This document shows positions 10,494 to 20,109 of a DNA stretch of 64,000 bases, one piece after another. The notes under the pieces are model-generated. The model saw only the letters and a program-made list of their open reading frames with translations. It was not told the origin of the DNA and did not search any database. The stretch comes from Choristoneura fumiferana (taxonomy: Eukaryota; Arthropoda; Insecta; Lepidoptera; Tortricidae). Location of the stretch: positions 41,151,930-41,215,929 of the forward strand of contig NC_133472.1 in the NCBI RefSeq assembly GCF_025370935.1, given 5' to 3'. Numbering within the stretch: position 1 is the first letter of the stretch; each line of letters begins with the position of its first letter. The position numbers and the translations under genes were made by a program.

Positions 10494-13400
10494 CTACGAA
10501 TCATCACTCTTCAGTTCTCTAAATCTCTGCAAAATCTTTTGCGCAGGTGATTGATTAACAAACGCCGAAGATTTAATAGTAAGCAAGCTTGATATTTGCT
10601 TCTTGGAGGCAGAATTACCTTTCTTCCTTCTCTCTCTTGCTTGGTACCCCCTAGTTATCAACAATCGCGAGCATAGGATTCTAGGAGACGTATCGGCGGA
10701 AGACGACGATGTCAATTTTGGTCGAGGAGACGTTATGTTGGAACCATGGCGCGGTGAGCTTATGTAGCATGGCTCGCACCTGAAAATATCCTGAGTCTTT
10801 TCCATAGAAGAGCTCTTAATCGCTGGTAGATCAGGCAACGCTTCCGATTCGCTTAAAGTAGAGTCAGAGTCTGGTCTATCCGCCATCATGCCCTGAGGCT
10901 CCTGCGCGGCGAAGTTCATCTTGCTAGCCAAACGTTGCCCTTTCCTCCTGGCTCTGGCTTTAGCCAGCTTCGCTAGGCTTTTCGAGCCAATCAGTTCGAT
11001 GTTCGCGTCTATATAGTTGCACACAGCCTCGGCTTCTTGTTGCGGAGTTAGGTGACGATCGCGGAAGAAACCGAATCCGTTGCGAAGGTCGTTAATGCCT
11101 TCAGATACAATCCACGTCAACGTTCCTATTATAAGAATTAATGTGGTGACTAGAGCTATCGCTGTGGTGGTGTCAGGAGACGTTAGCCTTTGCCGTATCT
11201 TCCCAATGACGCCATACGTGACGATATTGCGAGTTACTTTTCTGGCGTGTGAGCGGCAGGTATAGAATCCTCGCAAATCGTTGGTAGCTGTTGCCACCAG
11301 TCTGAGGACTCTTCCGTCGTCAATAGAACGAGCTTTCTTAGTGCTAATTACGCTGTCTATCCCTGTATCGAGGAAGATCCAGCGTGCTGTTCGCGGAGAA
11401 CGAGCCGTTCTAGCATGGAGGCATGTCAGGTTTAAACTATTGGAGCTCCCCCAGCTAGTTTCATGATAAGAACCCGAAATGCTAGCCGTTCTCGATGATA
11501 ACTGCACTTTATCACCTTTGGACCTTTCTACGCTGAATTTGTGAAGATCCTGCAACTCCCCATTGATACTGATCAGAGCTATAATCCCAGTAAACGCTAC
11601 GAAGTCTTCGGAATTGCGTCTAAATTCCTGCGGAACACCTCCCACAAAGAATTCGTCGCTGCATATTACAAACGGTACGACTACACTTGTCTCGTTTAAT
11701 TTTGTTTTATTATTAATGTCTTCAAATTTTTCTTCTTTCCGCGATCGTCTTAGTTTTTTTAAAGGATTAAAAATGTTGTAAGTGTGTCTTCTATGTCTGT
11801 TATTACCTTCTTCTATAACTGCGTGTATCCGCTCTCCAGCGTTGATAGAAGTCTCCACGGAATTCGTTTCAGTTTTCTTCAGCATCACTACATCCAGCCA
11901 TTGATCAGGAAGGTATTCTGTTGAACCACTGCTTTCTGATCGGAAATCACGATTCCCCAATCGTAAATTCATTCTCATGTTCTGCAGAGACAAATGTAAC
12001 CAACTGTCACTGCTATCATCTCTTAAAAAAAGTATAGTTCCAGAATCTCGCTTTGATTTGAGCGTCAGTTCCAACCGCCATTCGTTCTGGTCGTCAAAAC
12101 AAGGTAACCGTAAGTACTGATCCGCAGCAAGGTTTAAGAAGGCTTCTTCGGTGCTGGCCTTCTCGTAAGCTATGTTAGTCGTGGAAGTAGGAACGAAATT
12201 CGATCTTTTATACCTTGTGTTTTCATCCATAGTCAGTACCAAAGGAATAAAGTTCACGACAGCTTCTTGTAGCTCTCCGTGGAATTTTTCTCCGATAATT
12301 ATGTTCATTTTCTCGTCTTCTAACTCAGGTTCACAGGGGAAAGTGCTACGAATGGGTGTACGCGCGTCATCTAACCTTAACGAAGCAGAATCACTCGAAA
12401 CGGTGACTAAAGCTGTGTGCCAGGCCGCTGACTCTATAACAGACGGAGAACAAATTCTTGGAAGGGAGCACGACTTTGATGATCCTTCTGCGTCTAAGCA
12501 GATGTGCCATTTCTGAAGGCTGAGTCTTACATTTGGGTTCCGCATGGTTCCTCGTCGTACTAGAGTACCATGAGGGGAAAGCGGCATAAATCTTATATAG
12601 AAATGAAAGAGGCTAGACCGTTTGTGCTCGAAGTCGTAGTGGAAGAATGATTCCCCGTTTAAAACGGCGACTGTGTGGGAAAATACTTCGCAAGGGGCGA
12701 GGTGGCAGGAGCCGACTTCGTATTTGTGTCCTACGCAGTCTGTGCCACCGCCAGCAGGGATAGGCCTCGTGCAGGAGCGCGACCGAGAGCGTGTGCCAGC
12801 GCCGCAGGACTGCGAACAAGGCCCCCATATACTCCAACCCGACCACGCGCCGTCTAAAACACACACTTTATTTTCACAGACTTCTAACTCATCATGCTGC
12901 CCCTGACAATGGGTCCCCCAAGTCCCGCCGACTTGCTGCGTTTTCTTCTCATTGCAAACGCGTCGGCGCCTCCTCGCACCAGGTCCGCAAGTTTCCAAGC
13001 ACTCTGACCACTGTTGCCACTCGCTCCAAGTGCCTCCTCCGCCGTAGTCTACTTGGTCTTCGATGGCGCATTGATCGCCTTCGCAGTCTTCTGCTTCTAA
13101 CGGATTCCCGGTGCAAATGCGGCTTGCGTCGGAGGGAGGTGGGGTGTCGCAGCGTCGCAATCTCCAACGCACGCCTTGGCCACACCGGGCGCCACAAGAA
13201 GACCACTCACCCCAAGCGCCCCATTCTCCGACGACAGGACAACCCATGTTATGTTTGACGCATTGTAAGGAATTCCAAACTGCTTCGGGGCTGATCTGCC
13301 ATGTGTTGTCGTAGGCAAGAGCTGCTTCGATGGAATCGAATGGGCATTCGGATTGTAGGCAACGTGCCATTAAAGCAGGTGCGGCTGCTAGCTGATTCAG

Positions 13401-13787
13401 AGCTTCTGTGCGACCTGAGTCTCCCGTGGCAAGTTTTCTGAAGTCTTTAACCGTGCAGTTCGTTAAGTGGCAGGGCATGGTATCCTCATCGGGGCCGGTG
13501 CACGGGACCCCATCTTTTGATGGTGGAGGGTTACTGCATTCTCTGGTTCTAGTCCGATGGCCTATGTTGTCGCAGGATCCTTTGCAGGGGGACCAAGCTG
13601 ACCAAGCCGCCCAGCTGCCGTCGACTGGGCAGTCTGGGTCGGTGATGATGCCAAGGTCGCATTCCACACGCCATATTTCCTGCTGGCGCTTGCTGTATGG
13701 CTTGACGGAGTGAACATAGCGAGCTAAGCACAATACAATGTACCACACGAGTTTATTAGTAAGCATATTACCACAAATGTATGTCAA
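10494..13787 (-). CDS. Intronless membrane protein: 4 TSP type-1 repeats, 2 LamG-like, Ig-like, TM
   Basis: This is one open frame of 1097 residues on the minus strand. The N-terminus is a signal peptide; residue 8 is a second Met (MLTNKLVWYIVLCLARYV) that would give the cleaner signal sequence. TSP1 repeats lie at about 56-111, 186-240, 251-309 and 312-366, each with a W..W..W-type start and CS..CG..G.R.R.R.C core. Laminin-G-like regions follow at about 371-520 and 555-755; the second carries a basic, possibly protease-sensitive insert (RHRRH). An Ig-like region with LTC, W and YTC lies at about 770-865, then a transmembrane helix at about 873-894 (IALVTTLILIIGTLTWIV) and a serine-rich cytoplasmic tail of about 200 residues. 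TSP1/LamG ectodomains usually mediate adhesion, matrix or guidance interactions, so a cell-surface receptor or adhesion role is inferred. I cannot name an ortholog. The lack of introns in a gene this long is notable; it could be an old retrocopy or genuine single-exon gene. Confidence 0.85.
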   Translation of the reverse strand: MTYICGNMLTNKLVWYIVLCLARYVHSVKPYSKRQQEIWRVECDLGIITDPDCPVDGSWAAWSAWSPCKGSCDNIGHRTRTRECSNPPPSKDGVPCTGPDEDTMPCHLTNCTVKDFRKLATGDSGRTEALNQLAAAPALMARCLQSECPFDSIEAALAYDNTWQISPEAVWNSLQCVKHNMGCPVVGEWGAWGEWSSCGARCGQGVRWRLRRCDTPPPSDASRICTGNPLEAEDCEGDQCAIEDQVDYGGGGTWSEWQQWSECLETCGPGARRRRRVCNEKKTQQVGGTWGTHCQGQHDELEVCENKVCVLDGAWSGWSIWGPCSQSCGAGTRSRSRSCTRPIPAGGGTDCVGHKYEVGSCHLAPCEVFSHTVAVLNGESFFHYDFEHKRSSLFHFYIRFMPLSPHGTLVRRGTMRNPNVRLSLQKWHICLDAEGSSKSCSLPRICSPSVIESAAWHTALVTVSSDSASLRLDDARTPIRSTFPCEPELEDEKMNIIIGEKFHGELQEAVVNFIPLVLTMDENTRYKRSNFVPTSTTNIAYEKASTEEAFLNLAADQYLRLPCFDDQNEWRLELTLKSKRDSGTILFLRDDSSDSWLHLSLQNMRMNLRLGNRDFRSESSGSTEYLPDQWLDVVMLKKTETNSVETSINAGERIHAVIEEGNNRHRRHTYNIFNPLKKLRRSRKEEKFEDINNKTKLNETSVVVPFVICSDEFFVGGVPQEFRRNSEDFVAFTGIIALISINGELQDLHKFSVERSKGDKVQLSSRTASISGSYHETSWGSSNSLNLTCLHARTARSPRTARWIFLDTGIDSVISTKKARSIDDGRVLRLVATATNDLRGFYTCRSHARKVTRNIVTYGVIGKIRQRLTSPDTTTAIALVTTLILIIGTLTWIVSEGINDLRNGFGFFRDRHLTPQQEAEAVCNYIDANIELIGSKSLAKLAKARARRKGQRLASKMNFAAQEPQGMMADRPDSDSTLSESEALPDLPAIKSSSMEKTQDIFRCEPCYISSPRHGSNITSPRPKLTSSSSADTSPRILCSRLLITRGYQARERRKKGNSASKKQISSLLTIKSSAFVNQSPAQKILQRFRELKSDDS

Positions 13788-13966
13788 AATATGACAATAA
13801 CATTGAGGTTGATTGTAACAAAGAGTTTATAGGCTAAAAAGCTAGGTGTATAAGATAAAGGCTGCATGACCAAAGACAAGAATTGGCGAAGCATAAAAGT
13901 AGCGACCGAGTAATGAACGCCCAGTTGTCATTGTATCTAGGTCGATAATTGTATCGCATGTACAGA

Positions 13967-14140
13967 TGTGCCAAAGGAAACTTTCCAAAATTGCGGAAAC
14001 TTCTCATAATTTTGTATGGGGTTGAAACTTTGCGTTCGTTAAATTTCAGTTTCCTATATTTCTTGTGAAAACTTCCAGAAATTTCAGAGAACTTTTCCAA
14101 CTTAAGTATTGGAAACTTTCCGCAACTTGCGCATCGTAAT
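13967..14140. repeat. GGAAACTTTCC interspersed repeat, copy A
   Basis: It begins GTGCCAAAGGAAACTTTCC and contains GGGGTTGAAACTT, CCTATATTTCTTGTGAAAA and CCAGAAATTTC, ending with GGAAACTTTCCGCAACTTG. The same ordered blocks occur at 35166-35370 in the same orientation. The GGAAACTTTCC words at the two ends are inverted relative to each other, so it may be a degenerate TIR element. Confidence 0.65.
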
Positions 14141-14210
14141 CGCATGTGAACATATTCCTTGGATTTTTTTTCATTCGTCTGTTCTCGTTTTTAGCCAGGG
14201 GGTTAGTTTT

Positions 14211-14286
14211 ATTCATCATCATCATCCCAGCCTATATACGTCCCACTGCTGGGCACAGGCCTCCTCTCAGAACAAGAGGGCTTGGG
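14211..14286. mobile_element. SINE 3' fragment
   Basis: ATCATCATCATCCCAGCC is followed by TATATACGTCCCACTGCTGG, GCACAGGCCTCCTCTCAGAA and CAAGAGGGCTTGGG. It is nearly identical to 54985-55066. This is a recognisable tail of a moth SINE family; the pol III promoter part is absent here. Confidence 0.7.
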
Positions 14287-14929
14287 CCTTGGGTTAGTTT
14301 TATTAGCTTTTAATTATTCTGCTGCTAGCACTTCATTTTGGGTATTTGGCGAAATAATTGCAAGAACGAAAAAGATGGAAATTAGTCAAGTTTCATTTCT
14401 TAAATGTTTTACAACCGGCAACCGGAACACGAACCGAAATTGATTGCCAGCAAAAAGAAAACCTTGAAATAAAAAACATAAAACATATTTCTCATTTTTC
14501 ATTTATTTTTTAAAACAATAGCAATCTCTTATAGAGGTAACGTCTCGTGATTTTTAATCACTAAAGTAAATAAGCATGTTAATATTACAATCACAAAATA
14601 AATAAGTAATATAGTTAGACAAGCTTGCGCATATCTTAAATATAATGGACAACGTAAGTTTTTAAAAATAAAATATCAGGAATTGTTATTCCTTATTGTG
14701 TCAGATTGCGTACACATCTCTTGTCAGTAAAATAGGATTTGCAAAAATACTATTTACAAAATTGAGTAGATGCATATTTCGTCACTACTTTGAAGAAATC
14801 TCGTATCTCAAATCAATACGTCAACAAAATTGAACCTTGACCTATGGTCATAAAATGCACTCAGAAAAAATATCCATTTTGAGATACAAGTTTTTTCATA
14901 GCTTTTATAAATTTATTTTTACCTGTCCC

Positions 14930-15215
14930 GTTGTCTGTCTGTCTGTCTGTCTGTAGTCAAATCTTGCAAGTAAAATTCGACCAACTTCAAGTAGTCGGAT
15001 TTACTTGAAATTTGGCATACTTATGTAAATCACGTGACAATACAATAATCTAGTAGTGACATACAGGAAGTCCAGCAGGATCGTCTCCGCAGGGCGGAAC
15101 TCTTCAACGGATGGTACCATCGACTTGAAATTTGGTATGCAAATGTAGTTTGAGTGACAATGCAAGTATGTCAATTAAAAGTACAGTCAGCAAAAAAAGA
15201 TTGTATTAAAAATGA
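14930..15215 (+). repeat. GACTTGAAATTTGG repeat, copy A
   Basis: Two internal TACTTGAAATTTGGCATAC / GACTTGAAATTTGGTATGC words surround CAATACAATAATCT, GTGACATACAGGAAGTCC and GTCTCCGCAGGGCGGAACTC. The stretch ends near ACAGTCAGCAAAAAAAGATT. The same order occurs at 63254-63470. A GTCT microsatellite is at 14935-14954. No protein is encoded. Confidence 0.65.
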
Positions 15216-16622
15216 CATTTTTATGGTTAGGTTATTTAAAAGTAGTGACGATTTAATACTTCAATGGTGCATAGAACACTTTGTCATACATCGTATTCTG
15301 TCAAAAACAATAATTATTTTACAAAATCATTTTAGCACATGGGACAGCAATGCTCTTAGATATCGTTTGCTCGTTTGCGCCTTATTCCATAAAAAAAAAG
15401 ATTTGTTTGCTCTATGGCCGGATAAGGGTGCCTAACGTGTATCTGTATGCGCATTTTTCATTTAGCTTATTAGTTTTTTAAAACTAACTTTTTTTTGGGT
15501 GAGCTATCATGGGTTGAACCCACACGTCTGACCGAGTCAATTACTAGAATTCAAACAATTTTATCGTACATACAAAAATGTAGTAGGTACCTAAATTTAT
15601 TTCTTTCACCAATCATAAATGGTCAATTAAAATTTTCTTTACATTGCAAGGATTTTTTCTCTTTTTATTGCAATTTGATCGTTTGGGTACAACGAATGTT
15701 AACTCAAATACATATCTAATTATTTTGTACGACAAAAATCTTTTTTTTTTCGATTCTGCCAAAAAGTTCATTACCAGATCGTTAGGTAGTATGTACTATC
15801 AAGGACCATTATTTTATTATTATTTTTTATTGTATGGGCCAAGTTGCCCGAAATAAATGAATTTATTATTATTATTATTATTTTCGTTTATGTAACTATC
15901 AATGAACTTGCCTCAGTTTTGTCAAAAATAACAAAAATAAAAAAACTATGTTGGTACACAGATGGTTATAAGATATATCACATTTCTTTGTTTGTAGTGT
16001 CTTATCTCAAAATCATTAATTGAGATTTTTATGATTAAAAAAATGGATAAATTCCAATGTTAATCTACAATAGGTAGGCAATTAAGTAAACAAGTTCAAC
16101 AACAATAAAACAGTAATATTGGACGAGCCTGTGAAACGAAAATGAGTGTCAGATCCAATAGAATTCGTCAGTGACACAAAATGCAACAAGTAGGTACCTA
16201 TAGAAATAATATTATAATAGCATTATTTTATATCGATATCGATTGGATGCACTGCTAGGCTACCGTCGCGTTGCCATTATTAAATTTCTACTTTCTTTTA
16301 ACAAAAAATAGATATTGAATTTGTACGATCAATATTTTTACAGATAAATAATTACACAACGTAAGCCGCGACGTGACTTGTTATTTAGTATGTTTGGGAC
16401 AAATCCTGCAAGCCAATTTTTACCTTCCAGTGGCCATATCATCAAATTTCGCATACGTACCAAATTTTAAGCAACAAAAAAAAAGATAACGCCATCACGC
16501 TACGCCAATCTTATATTCTTAACAAAAACGAATTAGGTTTTTTTACATATGGTATACTAGATGGCGTTGTCGTGTGGACCGTCTAACGTTACCTTGCTTG
16601 CGATTGGCTTATTTAGTTATTC

Positions 16623-16851
16623 CAGTGTTTTTCAATCTGTGGGTCGCGACCCCTCGGGGAGTCGCGGATGCCCCTTGAGGGGGTCGCGTTATACTATCAC
16701 CGTTATTGTGTATGATTATTCAATGTTTGTATTATCATTATAAATGTAAGATAATACAAATAACTGTGAGTGTAGGTAAGCAGGGGATCCCCAAATATTT
16801 TTCAAACAAAGGGGGGGGGGGTCGCATCCTGAAAAAGTTTGAAAAACACTG
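16623..16851. mobile_element. hAT-type MITE (229 bp) with 8-bp target duplication
   Basis: The ends are CAGTGTTTTTCAATCTGTGG and its inverted partner AAAGTTTGAAAAACACTG. Exact 8-bp direct repeats AGTTATTC flank it (16615-16622 and 16852-16859). GTCGCGACCCC blocks and a G tract mark the subterminal regions. It is the same family as 9100-9329, inverted, and the almost equal length suggests a defined nonautonomous subfamily. Confidence 0.9.
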
Positions 16852-17071
16852 AGTTATTCAACCAATCACAAACGTGATGAAAGGGACGGTACGATACGAA
16901 CTTCGATTTTCCAATTTCGTAGTAGCTTCCCAGATACAACGAAATAATCCTTCCCCATCGTATATTGTATTTTCCGTTCTCATTTGTCATGCTACTTTAG
17001 TCAGCTTTAGTATCCATCAAGACAGCGTAAGGAAAGGTCGCACCGAGAGATTAAAGAGTTGTTATAGGTAG

Positions 17072-17165
17072 TCATTCACGATGACGCCTGGCCGTGGTTC
17101 TTATTATAATGTCATTAATGTCTAATTTTGACAAAATCACGCGTCTTCGTGGATGGCACTAAGTA
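17072..17165. mobile_element. CATTCACGATGACGC small repeat, copy A
   Basis: The ends AGTCATTCACGATGACGC and GCGTCTTCGTGGATGGCACT form an imperfect inverted pair around GTGGTTCTTATTATAATGTC. Two more copies are at 31936-32030 and 48731-48822. At about 95 bp it is too short to code, and is best read as a tiny MITE. Confidence 0.7.
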
Positions 17166-17458
17166 GGTATAACACTTACAGTACCCGGCGATAATGATTG
17201 CACATCGGTATTTGGAAAGATACTCTGCAAATGTCGCTCTCAGCGCTCTCATACACTACTTATGTGACGTTTGTCAGTCGTTGTATGTACAGGTGCAATA
17301 GAGTACGGACGCATTCAGATGAAAAAATATAACATCTCAGTGTGATATACTTCAAACTCGTGGTTTGACATTTGCCACCAATAAACAAAGTACCTGCCCT
17401 ATTTATTGAATACGTAAATGACAATTATTAATACAATAATTCATAGACACGTCGGCAG

Positions 17459-17770
17459 CTTTTGTAAATGAGTATTACTCTAAAAGTTGTCCCGTCATGA
17501 AATTGACAAGAAATCAGTTTGCCAAGAAACTATTAACACTAAGGACGAGATCATAAAACATAAACTGCATAAAAAATCCAAAATTTCTTGACGTCAGGAA
17601 AACGTCAAGAAATCTTGTAACGAAAAATCGCAATTTCGTAACTACATCGAAACTTTCTATTGGATTCAACAACAAAGATTATCTGACTTTATCACCTTTA
17701 CCACAAGGTTTCGTATATATTTAAACACAATATTACTTATTTTTTGTGTTGAGATAGCGTCAAGATTTTT
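17459..17770. repeat. 300-bp dispersed repeat, copy A
   Basis: This stretch matches 20757-21062 in the same orientation over about 300 bp. Shared blocks are AAAGTTGTCCCGTC, AACACTAAGGACGAGATCAT, AAACATAAACTGCATAAAA, CCAAAATTTCTTGACGTC and AAACACAATATTACTTATTT. No terminal inverted repeat and no coding frame are evident. The two copies lie 3.3 kb apart, one downstream of LETMD1 and one inside its third intron. Confidence 0.75.
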
Positions 17771-17842
17771 TTTATAAATGGACAACTGAAAATGGATAAC
17801 TTTATGAGATATAGTCAAATAGTGTGCTCCGAAGACTAATCT

Positions 17843-17960
17843 GGCCTTTATACTACGAAGTGCAAAATTCGAACGTCGTATCTTACCACCCTGCTGACGT
17901 ATGATTTAATACGATAATGAGAGGAGCGGTGCAATACGAACTTCGATTTTCGACTTTCGT
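17843..17960. mobile_element. GGGCTACTACG-family MITE (diverged)
   Basis: GGCCTTTATACTACGAAG at the left and ACGAACTTCGATTTTCGACT at the right form the family's arms, with GAGAGGAGCGGTGC in the middle. The last bases of the right arm are missing; the element abuts the foldback that begins at 17962. Confidence 0.6.
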
Positions 17961-17961
17961 A

Positions 17962-18747
17962 CAGTCAGCGTCATATAGCACGTAGCAGTCAAGATCGCCA
18001 AATACTTGGAGACATCCAAATAGTCATTAGCATTGAGCCAATCGAAGCGATCAAATTGCTCAGGACATCCATCGTGTACAAATAAATCGGGGCACGCACA
18101 TCACCACTGGTAGCGTAGCAGCCATAATATCCAAAAGTATGGGACACACTAGAAAACTGAGCTTTATTTAAAAAGGTTTTCAATCCATCGGTTAAATGTG
18201 ATGATTTGTTTTGTTCTAAAGATAAATTAACACGTGGATGGTGAAACAGCCCCTTAAGAGTTCGTCGTAAGATTCGAGTTTTTGTTTTTGACAATCACCA
18301 AAAAGAGTACCAAGTTGTCAGTGATCGTTCCGTCTCTTTCATTTGCAGCCCGACGGCTTTTTTCACATTTTTATTTACATTGTCAGAATTCCGGATTATC
18401 GGATTTCCTTTTAAATATGGCTTGAATAGGCCAGTATGATTACATTATAAAAGAGTTTTTATTTAATTAAAAAGGTAATGACATGTGCGTTTTGCACCAA
18501 GAGACTGAAAATGGAACACCGTTCACATTGTATTAAAGAGGACTAGCTAACTGGATCATTGGACCTTACACGGTATGTAATAAAGTCAATTTTCCTGTGG
18601 TGTCCCATACTTTTGGATACTTTGGCTGCTACGGTACTAATGTCGGCTTGAATGTTATTAAGTATTTGGCGACGTGCGTGCTCCGGTATATTTGTACATG
18701 ATTGATGTCTCGAACAATTTGACCGACGTACTATATGACGCTGTCTG
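17962..18747. mobile_element. 786-bp foldback element, TA-flanked
   Basis: The left end CAGTCAGCGTCATATAG pairs with the right end CTATATGACGCTGTCTG. The pairing continues inward through TTGGCGA / CGCCAAATACTT and CCAAAAGTATGGGACAC / GTCCCATACTTTTGG. TA lies on both sides. A diverged remnant of the GTTTCACCATCC MITE family (compare 57483) is embedded at about 18170-18262. No transposase is present. Confidence 0.75.
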
Positions 18748-20067
18748 TACAGTGCTTACATTAGCATGGTGCGGGTGACACTTGATACACGTCTCGTTCT
18801 ACTCAAAAAAGTTGCTGCGGTCTAAATATATGTAAGTAAGTATATTTCAGTTGTAGCCTGAATATGACTGGCGTAAATATTTGAACATAAAGAACTATGT
18901 TATACCTGTGCCTTTTTCGGTGACTAGGTGCACCACCATTACCATTACGAAGTATTTTGTTGTAATTTATTGAACTTAAGTTAAATTAAGTCTTGGTGGT
19001 GGTACTGTTGGGGCCGTTAATAAACAATTTTTCTTTCTTTCTTTATACGAAATAAATTTAACTTATCAGATTTTTATAATCAATTAATAAAATTCAAAGC
19101 ACAATTAAGTGAAAAAACCTAATATGCATGTAACGTAACAACGTCTTGAGTTATATCGGTACATATTAATTGGTAAGTAACGAATCTTGTAAACTCCGTC
19201 CAACCTAGAATTTCACTCATTTTCTCATCAAAATTAGCGTAATAATCGGATTAATGATTTACAGCCTTATTCATAAAAAGTTAGAGCCTCCTTGAAGGCT
19301 CCTTGAAGGCCCGATGCTAAAAAACGTGATTCATAAACGTCTGTTAGCGCTAATCTGTCGATCAAGGCTCTGCTAAAGTTAGAGGACCGTAGACCCTCCT
19401 TTATCTCCCTGCTAAGTCACAAAATGGCCGCCACAAGTTTGAACAGCTGACTTTGACAAGAGCAAAAAACCATACCGAAGATATTTTTAGTGAAGGGTGA
19501 AGTTACGCAAAGATTTAAAAAAAAAAACAGGAAAATTTATTTTCAGGAATTTGTATTTAAAAATCCTCTAAAATTACTGCTACTTTACTACTTTACTAAC
19601 AATAAATATGAGAAAAATAAAATTAGGATGATTAACATAATTACGGCTTTATGCACTTAAACATAAACATGCGGATCGGAGATGGCGGGAAAACAAACAT
19701 CTCGCTTTTTTTTCCTGCTAATTTGCTGTCACTGCTGTCAATTTTTTTTTTAATTATCGATGAGGCCATTTTTTGTCTTTGATTTGTCAAGATTGCCAAC
19801 ATAACGCGTCTAATCCGTCTATCAGCAGCTCAACAACTAGCAGACTGCTAGCAAGCATTTATGAATCATACTTCTTGACAACCGTCTAACAAGCTTAATC
19901 AGTCTGCTAAGTAACAGACCGATCAAACCTCAATTAAGGTTTTTTTATGAATAAGGCTGTAAGATTTTAAATTATTAGTTTTATCGACTCACGTTTCGAC
20001 ACTTTCACTCCCTAGTCTGTGATATTGACAGCTGTCACCCGCACCATGCTAGAATGAAAGTACTGTA
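18748..20067. mobile_element. Long inverted-repeat unit abutting LETMD1 3' end
   Basis: TACAGTGCTTACATTAGC at 18748, continuing ATGGTGCGGGTGACA, is the complement (with a few changes) of TGTCACCCGCACCATGCTAG and AAAGTACTGTA at about 20031-20067. The interior holds LINE-tail-like sequence near 18930-19045 (TAATAAACAATTTTTCTTTC) and the 19262-19959 element. The right arm ends 43 bp from the LETMD1 stop codon, so it may lie within that gene's 3' UTR. Confidence 0.55.
19262..19959. mobile_element. TIR element, CAGCCTTATTCAT family, copy A
   Basis: The terminal inverted repeats are 18 bp, CAGCCTTATTCATAAAAA. TTA precedes and TAA follows the element. A second copy in opposite orientation lies at 57646-58333 with an exact TTA on both sides. 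Subterminal words GATTCATAAACG and ATGAATCATACTT recur. The length is 698 bp with no transposase; PIF/Harbinger-type TWA insertion is likely. Confidence 0.8.
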
Positions 20068-20109
20068 GTAGCAAAGGCACTGCAAAGTTGAAGCTCGAAA
20101 ACGAACCGC

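Larger units (their letters stand above)
13788..20109. other. Intergenic interval between receptor gene and LETMD1
   Basis: No host exon is recognisable. The promoter of the minus-strand receptor gene should lie just above 13787 but has no distinctive motif I can point to. The interval is filled by the repeats listed separately at 13967, 14211, 14930, 16623, 17072, 17459, 17843, 17962, 18748 and 19262, plus an ATT microsatellite with LINE-like context at 15852-15890. Confidence 0.5.

Noticed and set aside
11080..13713. Several plus-strand and other minus-strand open frames over the receptor gene
   Set aside because: They are antisense or shifted readings of the 1097-residue frame, have no domain motifs and exist only because that region is GC-richer and stop-poor.
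14935..14954. CRISPR-like or tandem regulatory array
   Set aside because: Short tandem runs here and at 24757, 30553 and 47638 are simple microsatellites without spacers; the genome is eukaryotic.
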